Of a stretch of DNA of 64,000 bases, positions 15,601-25,094 are shown in pieces. The notes under the pieces were generated by a model. That model did not search any database and was not told where the DNA came from. It was given only the letters and a program-made list of their open reading frames with translations. Position numbers and translations under genes: made by a program. Source of the stretch: Allokutzneria oryzae (GTDB lineage: Bacteria; Actinomycetota; Actinomycetes; Mycobacteriales; Pseudonocardiaceae); NCBI RefSeq assembly GCF_042429765.1, contig NZ_JBHLZU010000030.1, positions 11,747 to 75,746 of the forward strand, written 5' to 3'. Within the stretch, counting starts at the first letter, position 1; every line of letters starts with the position of its first letter.

Positions 15601-18600
15601 TCAGGTCGCGGGCGGCACGCCGAGGTCGGCGAGGATGCGGGCGGCCTCCGCCGCGGCCTGCTCATCGCCGAGGACGCCCAGCAGCACCAGTGAGCGGGCG
15701 GCGCCGAGCCGGTGACCGGTCTCGGTGTGCACGGCGACCGCACGACGGGCGTGGGTGGCCGCCGTGTCCAGCTCACCGAGGTCGTGGTTGATGCGGGCGC
15801 GGGCACTGATCGCCTTGCCCTCACAGAGCCGGAACGCGACGCGGCGAGCGTGCGACTCCGCCAGCTGCACTAGCCCCAACGCGTCGGTCGGCTGTCCCAG
15901 CACCCTGCTCGTCTCGGCGAGGCCGGTCAGCGCCGAGATCTCGCCGTAGGTGAAGTTGGCTTCGCGAGCCAGCTCCAGTCCTTCGCGGTACCAGTCGAGC
16001 GCGTGCTCCGGGCGCCCCCTGCCGAGCTCGATGCCACCGGCGACGTTCACCGCGTCGGCCACGGTCTTGCGCCGCTGCGTCGCCCTGGCCGTGGTGATCG
16101 CCTCCAGGCACAGCTCGTACGCGCGCTCGTGCTCGTCGAGGTCGCGGTAGACCTCGGCCAGGCTGCTGAGAACTGCCGCCTCGCCGGAGCGCAGCCCCAG
16201 CTCACGACTGCGTTGCAGCGCGTGGTCCAGGCTGTCGACGGCCTTCGCGTACTCACCGAGCTCGCGATACCCGATGCCGAGGTTGTTGGAGGTCAGCACC
16301 TCGATCGTGCTGAAGCCGAGCCGCGCGCTCATCTCCACCGCATCGGACTGCACCCGCACGGCGTCGGCCAGCAACCCGCGATAGATGTAGATCGCACCGA
16401 GGTTGAGCATTCCCAGCGCCTCCACGTGCGGCGGGCCGCTGACCTGGCTGCGGGCCAGGCTCCGTTCGAAGCAGCCTTGAGCGCGCATCGTGTCGCCCAG
16501 CTCGGCGTAGACGGTGCCGAGGTTGTTCAGGAAGCTCACCTCGACTTTCGGCGGCAGTCCCTCGTCGCACAGCGCCAGCCCCTGGCGACACTGCTCCGCC
16601 GCGGCCTCGTACTCGGCGAGGTCGCTGTACAACCGCGCGAAACTGTTGTGCACAGCGGCTTCTCCGCGCCGGTCGCCGAGTTTCCTCGCTGTGACAAGGC
16701 CTGCGTCGGCGATCGTCCGCCATTCCGCTATGTGGCCGCCGGAGCTGAAGTACAACCGCGCGGTGTCGGCCAGGTGCACGGACAACGGGTGCGTCCGGCA
16801 CCGGGCAGCGGCGACGAGGTTCAGCCGTTCGGAGTCAAGCCACTCGATCGCCGAGTCCCGGTTGGCGAAGGAGGGCAGCCACGGCCGTTGTTCCGTCTGT
16901 GGCAGGCCGATCCTGCTGATGTCCGGATGTGCCACGCGTGCGGCCCGATCCGCCGCACGGAGGTAGTGGTCGAGCAGTCGTTCCACAGTGGACTCACGTT
17001 CGCCGTGGCTCTCCTCAACCCCGCACAGCTGCTCCGCGTAGAGCCGCAGGAGGTCGTGCAGGTAGTAGCGGTTCGGGCCGCACATCGCGAGCACGTTCAC
17101 CGCAGCGAGCTGCTCAAGCAGCACCGAAGCCCGCATCGGTGTCTCCTCAAGCAACGCGGCGGCGACGTGCGGACCGAAGTCCGGGCCGGGCACCAGGCCG
17201 AGCCGTCGGAACAGGCGACGCGCTTCGGGCTTGAGTGCGCTGTAGGACAACCCGAAGACCGCGTGCACGGCAGCTGCCGATTCGTCGGAGACCGCAAGCG
17301 CGGCAAGGCGGTTGCCATGCCTGAGCTCCTCGACGTAGGCGGCAGGACTCGGGTTCACCCGGCCTGCGAGGTTGACTCCGGCGATCCGCAGTGCGAGGGG
17401 CAGATGCCCGCACAGCTCGGCGAGCTCGGCCGCCGCGGGGTCCTTTGCGACCTCCGGTCCCAGCATCCCGGCGAGCAGCGCTGTGGAGTCTTCGACGCCA
17501 AGTGGTTCGAGGCGAAGTGTCCGTGCACCATGCCCGACAACGAGACCGCGCAGCTCGTTGCGGCCGGTCACCAGCACCGAACAACCCGGATCACCCGGGA
17601 GCAACGCGCGAATCTGGTCGGCGGCACTGGCGTTGTCGAGCACCACGAGCACACGCTTGCCGGAGAGCGCAGAACGGTAGAGCGCCGACTGCTCGTCGAC
17701 GTCCATCGGGATCTGCTCGGGCCGAACGCCAAGTGCGCGAAGAAATCGGGACAACACCTCAACGGTCGTCACCGGCGGCCCGGAGGCATACCCGCGCAGA
17801 TCGACGTAGAGCTGGCCATCCGGGAAACCGCGCTTGAGCCGATGCGCGACGCGGACCGCGAGCGCGGTCTTGCCGACACCGGGAGAACCGGAGATCACGG
17901 TTACCGGAACCGATCGCTGTCCCTCGGCGGGCAGCAGTGAGTGCTCGACGAACTCGACCCGGTCGGCGCGGCCGACGAAGTCCGCCAGGTCCGGAGGAAG
18001 TTGCGCTGGAACCACCCTGGGCGCCGCACGGGTCGGTGTCTCCGCGAGGTCGTGGCTGCCGGACAGGATCGCCTGGTGCAGCTCGCGCAGGCTCGTTCCT
18101 GGGCCGACACCGAGCTCGGCGCGCAGCAACGCGGTGATCCTGCGGTAGGCGGAAAGCGCTTCAGCCTGCTGCCCCGACCGGTACAGGGCGAGCATCAGCT
18201 GCGCCCAGAACCGCTCGCGCAGCGGATGATCCGCGGTCAACGTGGTCAGCTCGCCGATCAGCTCCTGGTGTCGGCCGGCCGCGAGGTCGAGCTCGACACG
18301 TCGTTCGAGCGCACCGAGCAGCATCTCCAGCAGCGAAGTGATCTCGTTGCGGCGCAGGGGCTCCGAGTCCACCTCGGCGAGAATCGGCCCACGCCACAAC
18401 CGCAGCGCCTCCTCAAGCAGGGCGTGCTCGGCCTCTTCCGAACCGTCTTCACGGCAACGCGCGGCGCGTTCCACCAAGTCGCGCAGGCGAAGCAGGTCGA
18501 GCTGCTCGGGCGCGAGAAGCATCGTGTACCCGCCGCGCACCGTGCGCAGCAGGTCCCCGCCGATGACCCGGCGCAGGCGCATGACGTGCACCTGGAGCGC

Positions 18601-18792
18601 GTTGCGGGCCTCCGCGGGCGGATCGTCGCCCCACAAGGCCTCGATCAGGTCGCCGACCGGGACAGCCCTGCCCGAGCGCAGCAGCAGCATCGCGAGAACG
18701 ACGCGCTGCTTGGCCGCCTGGACGGGAACCGGGACGCCGTCGACCGCGAGCTCCAGCGGCCCCAGCACCCGGAACCTCACATCAGGCGGCAT
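15601..18792 (-). CDS. AfsR-like regulator 1 (SARP/BTAD-NB-ARC-TPR)
   Basis: A 1063-residue transcriptional regulator of the STAND class, last of four in tandem. An OmpR-type winged helix (about 1-90) and BTAD domain (about 95-245) are followed by VPAQLPPDLADFVGR, Walker A GSPGVGKT (302-309), Walker B VLVVLDN (381-387), the sensor-like VTGRNEL, the GLPL-type HLPLALRIAG (463-472) and HDLLRLYAEQ in the winged-helix position. TPR repeats occupy roughly 690-1050. The family couples nucleotide-driven oligomerisation to DNA binding. ATG 18792 has GAGG six bases upstream; TTG 18804 and GTG 18795 are alternatives. It converges on moaD. Confidence 0.92.
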   Translation of the reverse strand: MPPDVRFRVLGPLELAVDGVPVPVQAAKQRVVLAMLLLRSGRAVPVGDLIEALWGDDPPAEARNALQVHVMRLRRVIGGDLLRTVRGGYTMLLAPEQLDLLRLRDLVERAARCREDGSEEAEHALLEEALRLWRGPILAEVDSEPLRRNEITSLLEMLLGALERRVELDLAAGRHQELIGELTTLTADHPLRERFWAQLMLALYRSGQQAEALSAYRRITALLRAELGVGPGTSLRELHQAILSGSHDLAETPTRAAPRVVPAQLPPDLADFVGRADRVEFVEHSLLPAEGQRSVPVTVISGSPGVGKTALAVRVAHRLKRGFPDGQLYVDLRGYASGPPVTTVEVLSRFLRALGVRPEQIPMDVDEQSALYRSALSGKRVLVVLDNASAADQIRALLPGDPGCSVLVTGRNELRGLVVGHGARTLRLEPLGVEDSTALLAGMLGPEVAKDPAAAELAELCGHLPLALRIAGVNLAGRVNPSPAAYVEELRHGNRLAALAVSDESAAAVHAVFGLSYSALKPEARRLFRRLGLVPGPDFGPHVAAALLEETPMRASVLLEQLAAVNVLAMCGPNRYYLHDLLRLYAEQLCGVEESHGERESTVERLLDHYLRAADRAARVAHPDISRIGLPQTEQRPWLPSFANRDSAIEWLDSERLNLVAAARCRTHPLSVHLADTARLYFSSGGHIAEWRTIADAGLVTARKLGDRRGEAAVHNSFARLYSDLAEYEAAAEQCRQGLALCDEGLPPKVEVSFLNNLGTVYAELGDTMRAQGCFERSLARSQVSGPPHVEALGMLNLGAIYIYRGLLADAVRVQSDAVEMSARLGFSTIEVLTSNNLGIGYRELGEYAKAVDSLDHALQRSRELGLRSGEAAVLSSLAEVYRDLDEHERAYELCLEAITTARATQRRKTVADAVNVAGGIELGRGRPEHALDWYREGLELAREANFTYGEISALTGLAETSRVLGQPTDALGLVQLAESHARRVAFRLCEGKAISARARINHDLGELDTAATHARRAVAVHTETGHRLGAARSLVLLGVLGDEQAAAEAARILADLGVPPAT

Positions 18793-18807
18793 CACGGTCC
18801 TCAACCA

Positions 18808-21800
18808 CTACTCAGGCGACTCGTCGGCCTCCGGCATTCCCATGTCCACGAACATCTCATGCGCCACACGCAGGTGTCGCGTGGCATCAACTTTGTTTCC
18901 AAGTGCGCGACACGCCGACCCGAGTACCTGTACGGTCCACGCCTCCCACACACGTTGGCGGGTATCGCGATGGAGCGGAAGCGCGCGATCGGCGCACTCG
19001 ATGGCTTTTTCCGCAGCGCCGACGTACAGGTGGCTCTGCGCGAGCGAGGTCAACGCCCGCGGCTCGCACAGCCGGAGACCGTTTTCCACCGCACTGGCGA
19101 GTGCCTTCTCGCTGGCCTCCACCGCGGCCACGCCGTCGCCGAGCGCGCGCCGCACTGCGGCGAGGCCGATCAGCGCGTCCACATTGCCGTGCTCGTAGCC
19201 GATCTCCCCGACGATGCGCACCGCCTCCAGCTGCACCGGCAGGGCCCGTTCCGGTTGGCCGAGCATCACGTGCGCGGACGCGATCGTGTTGAGCGCTTCG
19301 ACCTCCTTGACCCGGTTCCCCGTCGCCGCGGCCACCCGCAGAGCGGCGTTCGCGTTCGTGAGTGCGTTGGCGAAGCGCCCGAGCAGCATCTCCGTGACCG
19401 CGATCTCGTCGAGAACGGCCGCCTCGTCATGGCTGGAGGAGATCCTCCTCCAGACCGCGAGGGTGCGCTCGAAACCTTCTAGCGCCTTGACGAACCGGCC
19501 CGCCTCCCGGTCGAGGATGGCGAGGTTGTGCCCGGCGACGCCCTCGACGTGCCGTGCCCGCAGCTCGCCTGCCAGCTTCCGCGACTTGGTGAAGGTCTCC
19601 ACAGCGAGATCCACCTGTCCGATGTAGGCGTAGACCGTGCCGAGGTTGAGCATGCAGTTCGCCAGCCCGCGCGACGCGCCGCGCTCGCCCTCGATGGCCA
19701 TGGCCTGCGTCAGCTTCGACACGGCAGCCTCCTGGTTGCCAGCCATCGCGTGCGAGACACCCATGTTGCTGAGCACCTGTGCCTGGCCGCGCCGGTCACC
19801 GACCTCCTGGTAGAGCGAGAGCGCCCGGCCGGAGAACTCCAACGACTTCTCGATCTCCCCCATGCACCAGTGCAGCATCGACCGGCTGCGCATCTGGGCA
19901 GCCTGGCCGCGGACGTCGCCGGCCTCGATCGCGGCGCGCAACCCGAACTCGGACACCAACCGCCAGTCCGCGTCATCACGGCTGTGCCGGAAGTAGGTGG
20001 TCAACGAGCTGGCGAGGTACCAGGCAACAGGCAGAGGACCGTTGTCGGCCGCGAAGACGATCGAGGCGATGATGTTGGGCCGCTCGGCCTCCATCCACGC
20101 GTGTGCGTCGATCAGCTCGGAGAACTCCAGCGACACGGTGCCCGGCGACACGTCGCGCTCCGGCAGGTAGTACAGCTCCGGAGAGATCACCTCCCCGGCT
20201 CTGTAGGCGTTCGTGGAGTAGTAGTCGAACAGGCGTCCGCGCGCGGCGACGCGCTCCGCCGACGCATCCTCCACTGTGGACTGTTCTTGCGCGAAGAGCC
20301 GCACCAGGTCGTGGAACTGGTACCTGCCGGACACGTACTCCTGCACAAGGCTCACCGAGGCAAGGCGGCCGAGCAGCTCCGCGGCGCGATCGACCGGCAT
20401 GTCGGCCAACGCCGCCGCGGCGTGAGCGGTGAAGTCCGGCCCAGTTTGCAGCCCCAGCAGGCGGAACAGCCTGCGAAGCTCCGTGTCGAGCGAGGTGTAG
20501 GACAACGCGAACGTCGCGCGGACAGCGGCCTGTTCGTCCTCGTCCACCGCGAGCGCGGCAAGCCGGTCACCGTCACGGAGCTGCCGTACGTACTGACCGA
20601 GCGCAGTGCGACCTTGGCTGGCCAGGTTCGCACCGGCGATCCGCAACGCGAGCGGAAGGTTGCCGCACAGGCTCGCCAGCTCCGCGCCCGCCGCACGGTC
20701 ACGATCCAACCTCTGCGCGCCAAGGAGATCACCGAGCAGCTCCTGCGCCTCATCAACGGCGAGCACGCCGAGAGACTCGAACAGGGAGCCAACGGGGGCG
20801 AGTTCCCGCAACGTGTCGCGGCTGGTGACCAGGACCGAAGACGAGCCACCCTCCGGCAGGAACGTCAGAACCTGGTCGGCGTTGGCCACGTTGTCCAGCA
20901 GCAGCAACACTTTCCGCTCAGCGAGCTGGGCTCGTAGCATCGCTGCCTGCTCGTCGACCTCCAGCGGCACCTGCTCCGGCGCGACACCGAGGGCGCGGAG
21001 GAAGCGCGCCAGAACCTGTCCGATCGACGGCGCTGTTCCCGCCGAGTAGCCGTGCATGTTGGCGAAGAGCTGGCCGTCCGGGAAATGCGCCTTGAGCCGA
21101 TGAGCGACCCGCACGGCCAGTGCCGTCTTGCCGACTCCTGGTGGACCGGACACGACAGCGAGCTTCGGGCGCTGCTCCACCAGACGCGCGACCAGCTCCT
21201 GACGGCCGACGAAGTCCGAGATGTCACCGGGAAGCTGTTGCGGCACGACCTTGGCCACCGCCGCTGCCGGTGTGACCGGAGCGGCCAAGACAGCACTGCC
21301 GGTCAGAATTCCCTGGTGCAGCTCACGAAGCTCACTTCCCGGCGAGATCCCCAGCTCAGCCCGCAGCGTCGCGGAAGCGGAACGGAACGCCTCCAGCGCC
21401 TCCGCCTGCCGCTCACACCGGTAGAGCGCGACCATCAACTGGCCCCAGAACCTTTCCCGCAAAGGGTTCTCCGCCGTCAACGCGCGGAGCTCGGCGATCA
21501 CCTCACGGTGCCGCCCCAAACGGAGGTCGGCGTCCACCCTGCGTTCAAGCGCCATGAGCAGCTCGTCATTGATGGACGCGATCTCGTTGTCGTGCAAGGA
21601 GTTGGACGAAGCGTCAGCGAGCACCTGGCCGCGCCACAGCGCCAGCGCCTCGCGCAGGAGCCGAGCCTCCTCCTCGGGCTCGGTCGCGACACGGGCGCTT
21701 TCGACCAGTTGCCGGAAGCGGTCGAGGTCCATGCTGCTGGGATGAATCACGTACCCGCCGGAAACGGTGTCGATCACACCGTCACCGAGCAGCCGCCGCA

Positions 21801-22011
21801 ACCGTCCGATGTGGATCTGCAAGGCGTTGCGCGCGGTGGCGGGTGGCTGCTCGCCCCACATGATGTCGATCAGCTCGGTCGCGGAAACCGGCATCGGCGT
21901 GTTCAACAACAACGCCGCGAGCAGAGTGCGCAGCTTGGCGGCGTGGACCGGACGGACCTCGCCGTCCACGACGACCTCAAGCGGCCCCAGCACGCGGAAC
22001 TCGGTCGTCAT
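18808..22011 (-). CDS. AfsR-like regulator 2 (SARP/BTAD-NB-ARC-TPR)
   Basis: A 1067-residue paralogue with the same domain order. Winged helix and BTAD cover residues 1-240, then VPQQLPGDISDFVGR, Walker A GPPGVGKT (289-296), Walker B VLLLLDN (368-374), LVTSRDTL, NLPLALRIAG and HDLVRLFAQE. The C-terminal 400 residues are TPR-like, with repeats around MRSRSMLHWCMGEIEKSLEF and LNLGTVYAYIGQVDLAV. ATG 22011 overlaps the stop of regulator 3 (ATGA), so translation is coupled; longer in-frame starts would lie inside regulator 3. It differs from regulator 1 mainly in the TPR part, as expected if the paralogues sense different signals. Confidence 0.92.
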   Translation of the reverse strand: MTTEFRVLGPLEVVVDGEVRPVHAAKLRTLLAALLLNTPMPVSATELIDIMWGEQPPATARNALQIHIGRLRRLLGDGVIDTVSGGYVIHPSSMDLDRFRQLVESARVATEPEEEARLLREALALWRGQVLADASSNSLHDNEIASINDELLMALERRVDADLRLGRHREVIAELRALTAENPLRERFWGQLMVALYRCERQAEALEAFRSASATLRAELGISPGSELRELHQGILTGSAVLAAPVTPAAAVAKVVPQQLPGDISDFVGRQELVARLVEQRPKLAVVSGPPGVGKTALAVRVAHRLKAHFPDGQLFANMHGYSAGTAPSIGQVLARFLRALGVAPEQVPLEVDEQAAMLRAQLAERKVLLLLDNVANADQVLTFLPEGGSSSVLVTSRDTLRELAPVGSLFESLGVLAVDEAQELLGDLLGAQRLDRDRAAGAELASLCGNLPLALRIAGANLASQGRTALGQYVRQLRDGDRLAALAVDEDEQAAVRATFALSYTSLDTELRRLFRLLGLQTGPDFTAHAAAALADMPVDRAAELLGRLASVSLVQEYVSGRYQFHDLVRLFAQEQSTVEDASAERVAARGRLFDYYSTNAYRAGEVISPELYYLPERDVSPGTVSLEFSELIDAHAWMEAERPNIIASIVFAADNGPLPVAWYLASSLTTYFRHSRDDADWRLVSEFGLRAAIEAGDVRGQAAQMRSRSMLHWCMGEIEKSLEFSGRALSLYQEVGDRRGQAQVLSNMGVSHAMAGNQEAAVSKLTQAMAIEGERGASRGLANCMLNLGTVYAYIGQVDLAVETFTKSRKLAGELRARHVEGVAGHNLAILDREAGRFVKALEGFERTLAVWRRISSSHDEAAVLDEIAVTEMLLGRFANALTNANAALRVAAATGNRVKEVEALNTIASAHVMLGQPERALPVQLEAVRIVGEIGYEHGNVDALIGLAAVRRALGDGVAAVEASEKALASAVENGLRLCEPRALTSLAQSHLYVGAAEKAIECADRALPLHRDTRQRVWEAWTVQVLGSACRALGNKVDATRHLRVAHEMFVDMGMPEADESPE

Positions 22012-25000
22012 CGCGTGCTCTCCAGCAACGCACAAACCTTGACCGCCGCCCGCGCACCCATCTCGGTGAACATCTTCTCGGCGCGTTCCCAATGCCCACG
22101 CGCGGCGGCGACGTCCCCGGCGTCGTGGAGAAGGAGCCCCAGCACGTGCAGCGCCTCCGCTTCCCTGCTCCGATTCCCGTGCTCCCGTGCCTGCTCAAGC
22201 GCGGAGTTCGCGTAGTCGACCGCCTGACCGGCAGGCTGAATGCGCAACCCCGTCTTGGCAAGGCCGATCGCGGCATCGATCTCATGCCGGACAAAACCCG
22301 CCTGTCGCGCCGCGTTCATCGCTTCGCGATAACTCGCACGAGCCTCCGTCCATTCCCCCAGCGCGAAATGAGCGACGCCAAGAGCACAGGAAACGGCCAC
22401 ATCCCCCCACTTGTCCGAATCACTGACCAGTTCGCGAGCGGCCTGCGCCTCCCTCAGCGCTCCCGCTCCATCCCCTTCACCGGCAAGGATCTCGGCGAAG
22501 CCGACCCGCGCGATGGCCCCGGCCTGATGCAGCCCCAGCTCGTCACACCGCGCGATGGCTTCCCGCATTCCATTCACCGCGCCCTCGATATCACCGAGCA
22601 CGTAACGCACGCTCGACAGGTTCGCCAGCGCATTGGCATAGCTGTCCCACGCACCGAGCCGTTCCGCGAGGACAGTTGCGTCCTCCTGGTGCCGCGCGGC
22701 CTCTCGGAACTGACCGAGTTCCTGATAGGCCAGGCCGAGGTTGCCCCGAGCGTTCGCCTCCTGGTGCCGAGCTTCGACCTCCTGGTAGATCCGTGCGGCA
22801 CGCCACAGGTACTCGATGGCCTTCTCAGTGGCGCCGAGCTCCCAATGCACGCCCGCGCAGTTGTTGAGGATGTTGCCCAACTCCAGCGAAGAAGCGCCCT
22901 GGTCAGCGGCAGCGAGAGCCTTGTCGTACTCCACGAGCGCACCGTGTGGATCACCGCTGATCCAGGTCAGATGCGCGAGGTGCGAGTGCATGGTGGCGAT
23001 CGCCCCGCTGTTGTCCACGGCGACAGCCGCGGCCAGACCACGTTCGGCGATCTCGCGGCAGTCCACGTTGTGTCCCTTCGCAAGCAGATAGACCCACAAC
23101 ACATCGACGAACCGCCACAGGTGCTCGTTCCGCCCGCGTTGTGCGGCCAACGCCACAGCGGCTCGCAGGTTCGCGCGCTCATCCTCCATCCACGTATCAG
23201 CACCGGCGCGGTCGATGAACGGAACACCGATCCGCACGCTTTCCGGCAACTTCGCGGTATAGGCACGCAGGGGCAGCAGTCCCCGCGCCGAACCCGCTGC
23301 GAAGAGATGCCAGTCCAACAAGCGCGCCACCGCGGAGTCGATGCCCTCGGCAGACTCCTCCGCCACCGCCCGCTGCCCCGCATAAGCACGAAGCAGGTCG
23401 TGGAGCTGATAGCGACCGTTCTCCTGCTCCTGCACCAAGTTCGCGGTCGCCAGCTCGTCCAACAACGAGGACGCAGTTTCCATGGTGCAGTCGGCCAATG
23501 ACGCCGCCACCCACTGCGTGAAGTCCGGCCCAGGTACAAGCCCCAACAGCCGGAACAACCGCTGCGCGTCGACCGAGAGCGTGCTGTAAGACATAGCGAA
23601 GGCGGCGCGAACAGCAGCTTGCTCGTCACCGTCAACGGTCAACGCGTCCAGCAGGTCACCACTACGAAGCTCAGCCACATAAGTGCTGACAGAGCAGCCC
23701 TGTTGAGCGATGTTCGCGCCCGCGATACGCAGAGCCAATGGCAGGTTGTCGCACAGCCGCACCAGATCCGCACCGGCATCGGGCTCGCTGTGGAGCGCGT
23801 CGCCGACGAACTCACCAAGCAAAGCGAACGAGTCAGCCTCCGGCAGTACGGAGAGCGTGATTGTCCGAGCACCTTCGTAGTCGGCAAGCTCGTGCAACAC
23901 ACCTCGGCTGGTGACGACAACGGCACACCCACCGGAGTCAGGCAACAACGGCCGCACTTGCTCCCCGTCGATGGCGTTGTCCAACAACAACAAGACACGC
24001 CGATCGGCCAGCTCGGACCGCAGCATCGTGGCCTGCTCGTCAACCTCGGTGGGCACGCGGTCAGTCGGAACCCCAAGAGCACGAAGGAACCGCGCCAACA
24101 CCTGCTCCGTCGTGGGCGCTACTCCGCCTGAATACCCGTGCAGGTTCACATGCAGCTGACCGTCCGGGAACCGGTGCTTCATCTGATGGGCGACGCGGAC
24201 CGCGAGCGCGGTCTTGCCCACCCCAGGCGGCCCGGACACCACGACGATCTGGGTCCCGGAGTCGAGCAGCCCGGTGATCCGGTCGATCAGGTCCTCCCGC
24301 CCGACGAAGTCGTTGATATCGCCGGGCAACTGCTGCGGCACGAGGACACCGCTGCTCTCAACGACGTTCACCGGGGGGACATCACCGGTCAGGATCGCCT
24401 GGTGGAGCTCGCGAAGCTCGGCACCAAGAGCAACACCGAGCTCGGCGTTCACGATGGTGGAGACACTGCGGAAAACCAGCAGCGCCTCCGCCTGCCGCTC
24501 GGAGCGGTAGAGCGCCAGCATCAACTGGCCCCAGAAGCGTTCCCGGAACGGATGGTCTCCGGTGAGCGCCCGCAGTTCACCGACGAGCTCCCGGTGCCTG
24601 CCAAGCTCAAGATCGGCGTCGATCCGCTGTTCCACCGCGTCGAGCAACTCGGCGTTCACCCGGGTGATCTCGTTGGCCCGCAGCGAGGCCGACGGAACAT
24701 CGGCGAGCACAGGGCCACGCCACAACGACAACGCCTCGCCCAGCAAACGGGACCGGGTCCCCCGCGAAGTCGACTTCGCTCGCCGCACAAGCTCCCGGAA
24801 CCGCAGCAGATCAACCCGCCCGCCGCCGATCACGTACCCGCTGCCGACCGTGCGGATCACGTCATCCCCGAGCAGCCGCCGCAGCCGAGCGACATGGGTC
24901 TGCACCGCGTTCCGCGCGGTGAGCGGCGGGTCCTCACCCCACAACGCGTCAACGAGTTCTATCGCGCTCACGGTCCGCCCCGGCTGCAACAACAATGCGG

Positions 25001-25094
25001 CGAGCACGACCCGCTGCTTCCCGGCCCGCACCGGCACGACCCGCCCGTCCACGACCACCTCGAGCGACCCGAGCAGCCTGAACTCAACGGTCAT
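22008..25094 (-). CDS. AfsR-like regulator 3 (SARP/BTAD-NB-ARC-TPR)
   Basis: A 1028-residue paralogue. Winged helix and BTAD span residues 1-240, followed by VPQQLPGDINDFVGR, Walker A GPPGVGKT (288-295), Walker B VLLLLDN (367-373), VVTSRGVL, NLPLALRIAG and HDLLRAYAGQ. The TPR part includes YQELGQFREAARHQEDATVL and LGVAHFALGEWTEARASYRE. ATG 25094 overlaps the stop of regulator 4 (ATGA). The NB-ARC linker and Walker region are closest to regulator 2, suggesting that these two are the most recent duplicates, although this was judged by eye only. Confidence 0.92.
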   Translation of the reverse strand: MTVEFRLLGSLEVVVDGRVVPVRAGKQRVVLAALLLQPGRTVSAIELVDALWGEDPPLTARNAVQTHVARLRRLLGDDVIRTVGSGYVIGGGRVDLLRFRELVRRAKSTSRGTRSRLLGEALSLWRGPVLADVPSASLRANEITRVNAELLDAVEQRIDADLELGRHRELVGELRALTGDHPFRERFWGQLMLALYRSERQAEALLVFRSVSTIVNAELGVALGAELRELHQAILTGDVPPVNVVESSGVLVPQQLPGDINDFVGREDLIDRITGLLDSGTQIVVVSGPPGVGKTALAVRVAHQMKHRFPDGQLHVNLHGYSGGVAPTTEQVLARFLRALGVPTDRVPTEVDEQATMLRSELADRRVLLLLDNAIDGEQVRPLLPDSGGCAVVVTSRGVLHELADYEGARTITLSVLPEADSFALLGEFVGDALHSEPDAGADLVRLCDNLPLALRIAGANIAQQGCSVSTYVAELRSGDLLDALTVDGDEQAAVRAAFAMSYSTLSVDAQRLFRLLGLVPGPDFTQWVAASLADCTMETASSLLDELATANLVQEQENGRYQLHDLLRAYAGQRAVAEESAEGIDSAVARLLDWHLFAAGSARGLLPLRAYTAKLPESVRIGVPFIDRAGADTWMEDERANLRAAVALAAQRGRNEHLWRFVDVLWVYLLAKGHNVDCREIAERGLAAAVAVDNSGAIATMHSHLAHLTWISGDPHGALVEYDKALAAADQGASSLELGNILNNCAGVHWELGATEKAIEYLWRAARIYQEVEARHQEANARGNLGLAYQELGQFREAARHQEDATVLAERLGAWDSYANALANLSSVRYVLGDIEGAVNGMREAIARCDELGLHQAGAIARVGFAEILAGEGDGAGALREAQAARELVSDSDKWGDVAVSCALGVAHFALGEWTEARASYREAMNAARQAGFVRHEIDAAIGLAKTGLRIQPAGQAVDYANSALEQAREHGNRSREAEALHVLGLLLHDAGDVAAARGHWERAEKMFTEMGARAAVKVCALLESTR

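Noticed and set aside
16003..17940. Long plus-strand open frames opposite the four regulator genes
   Set aside because: They mirror coding sequence with recognisable domains on the minus strand, have no ribosome binding sites and give low-complexity Arg/Ala-rich products.
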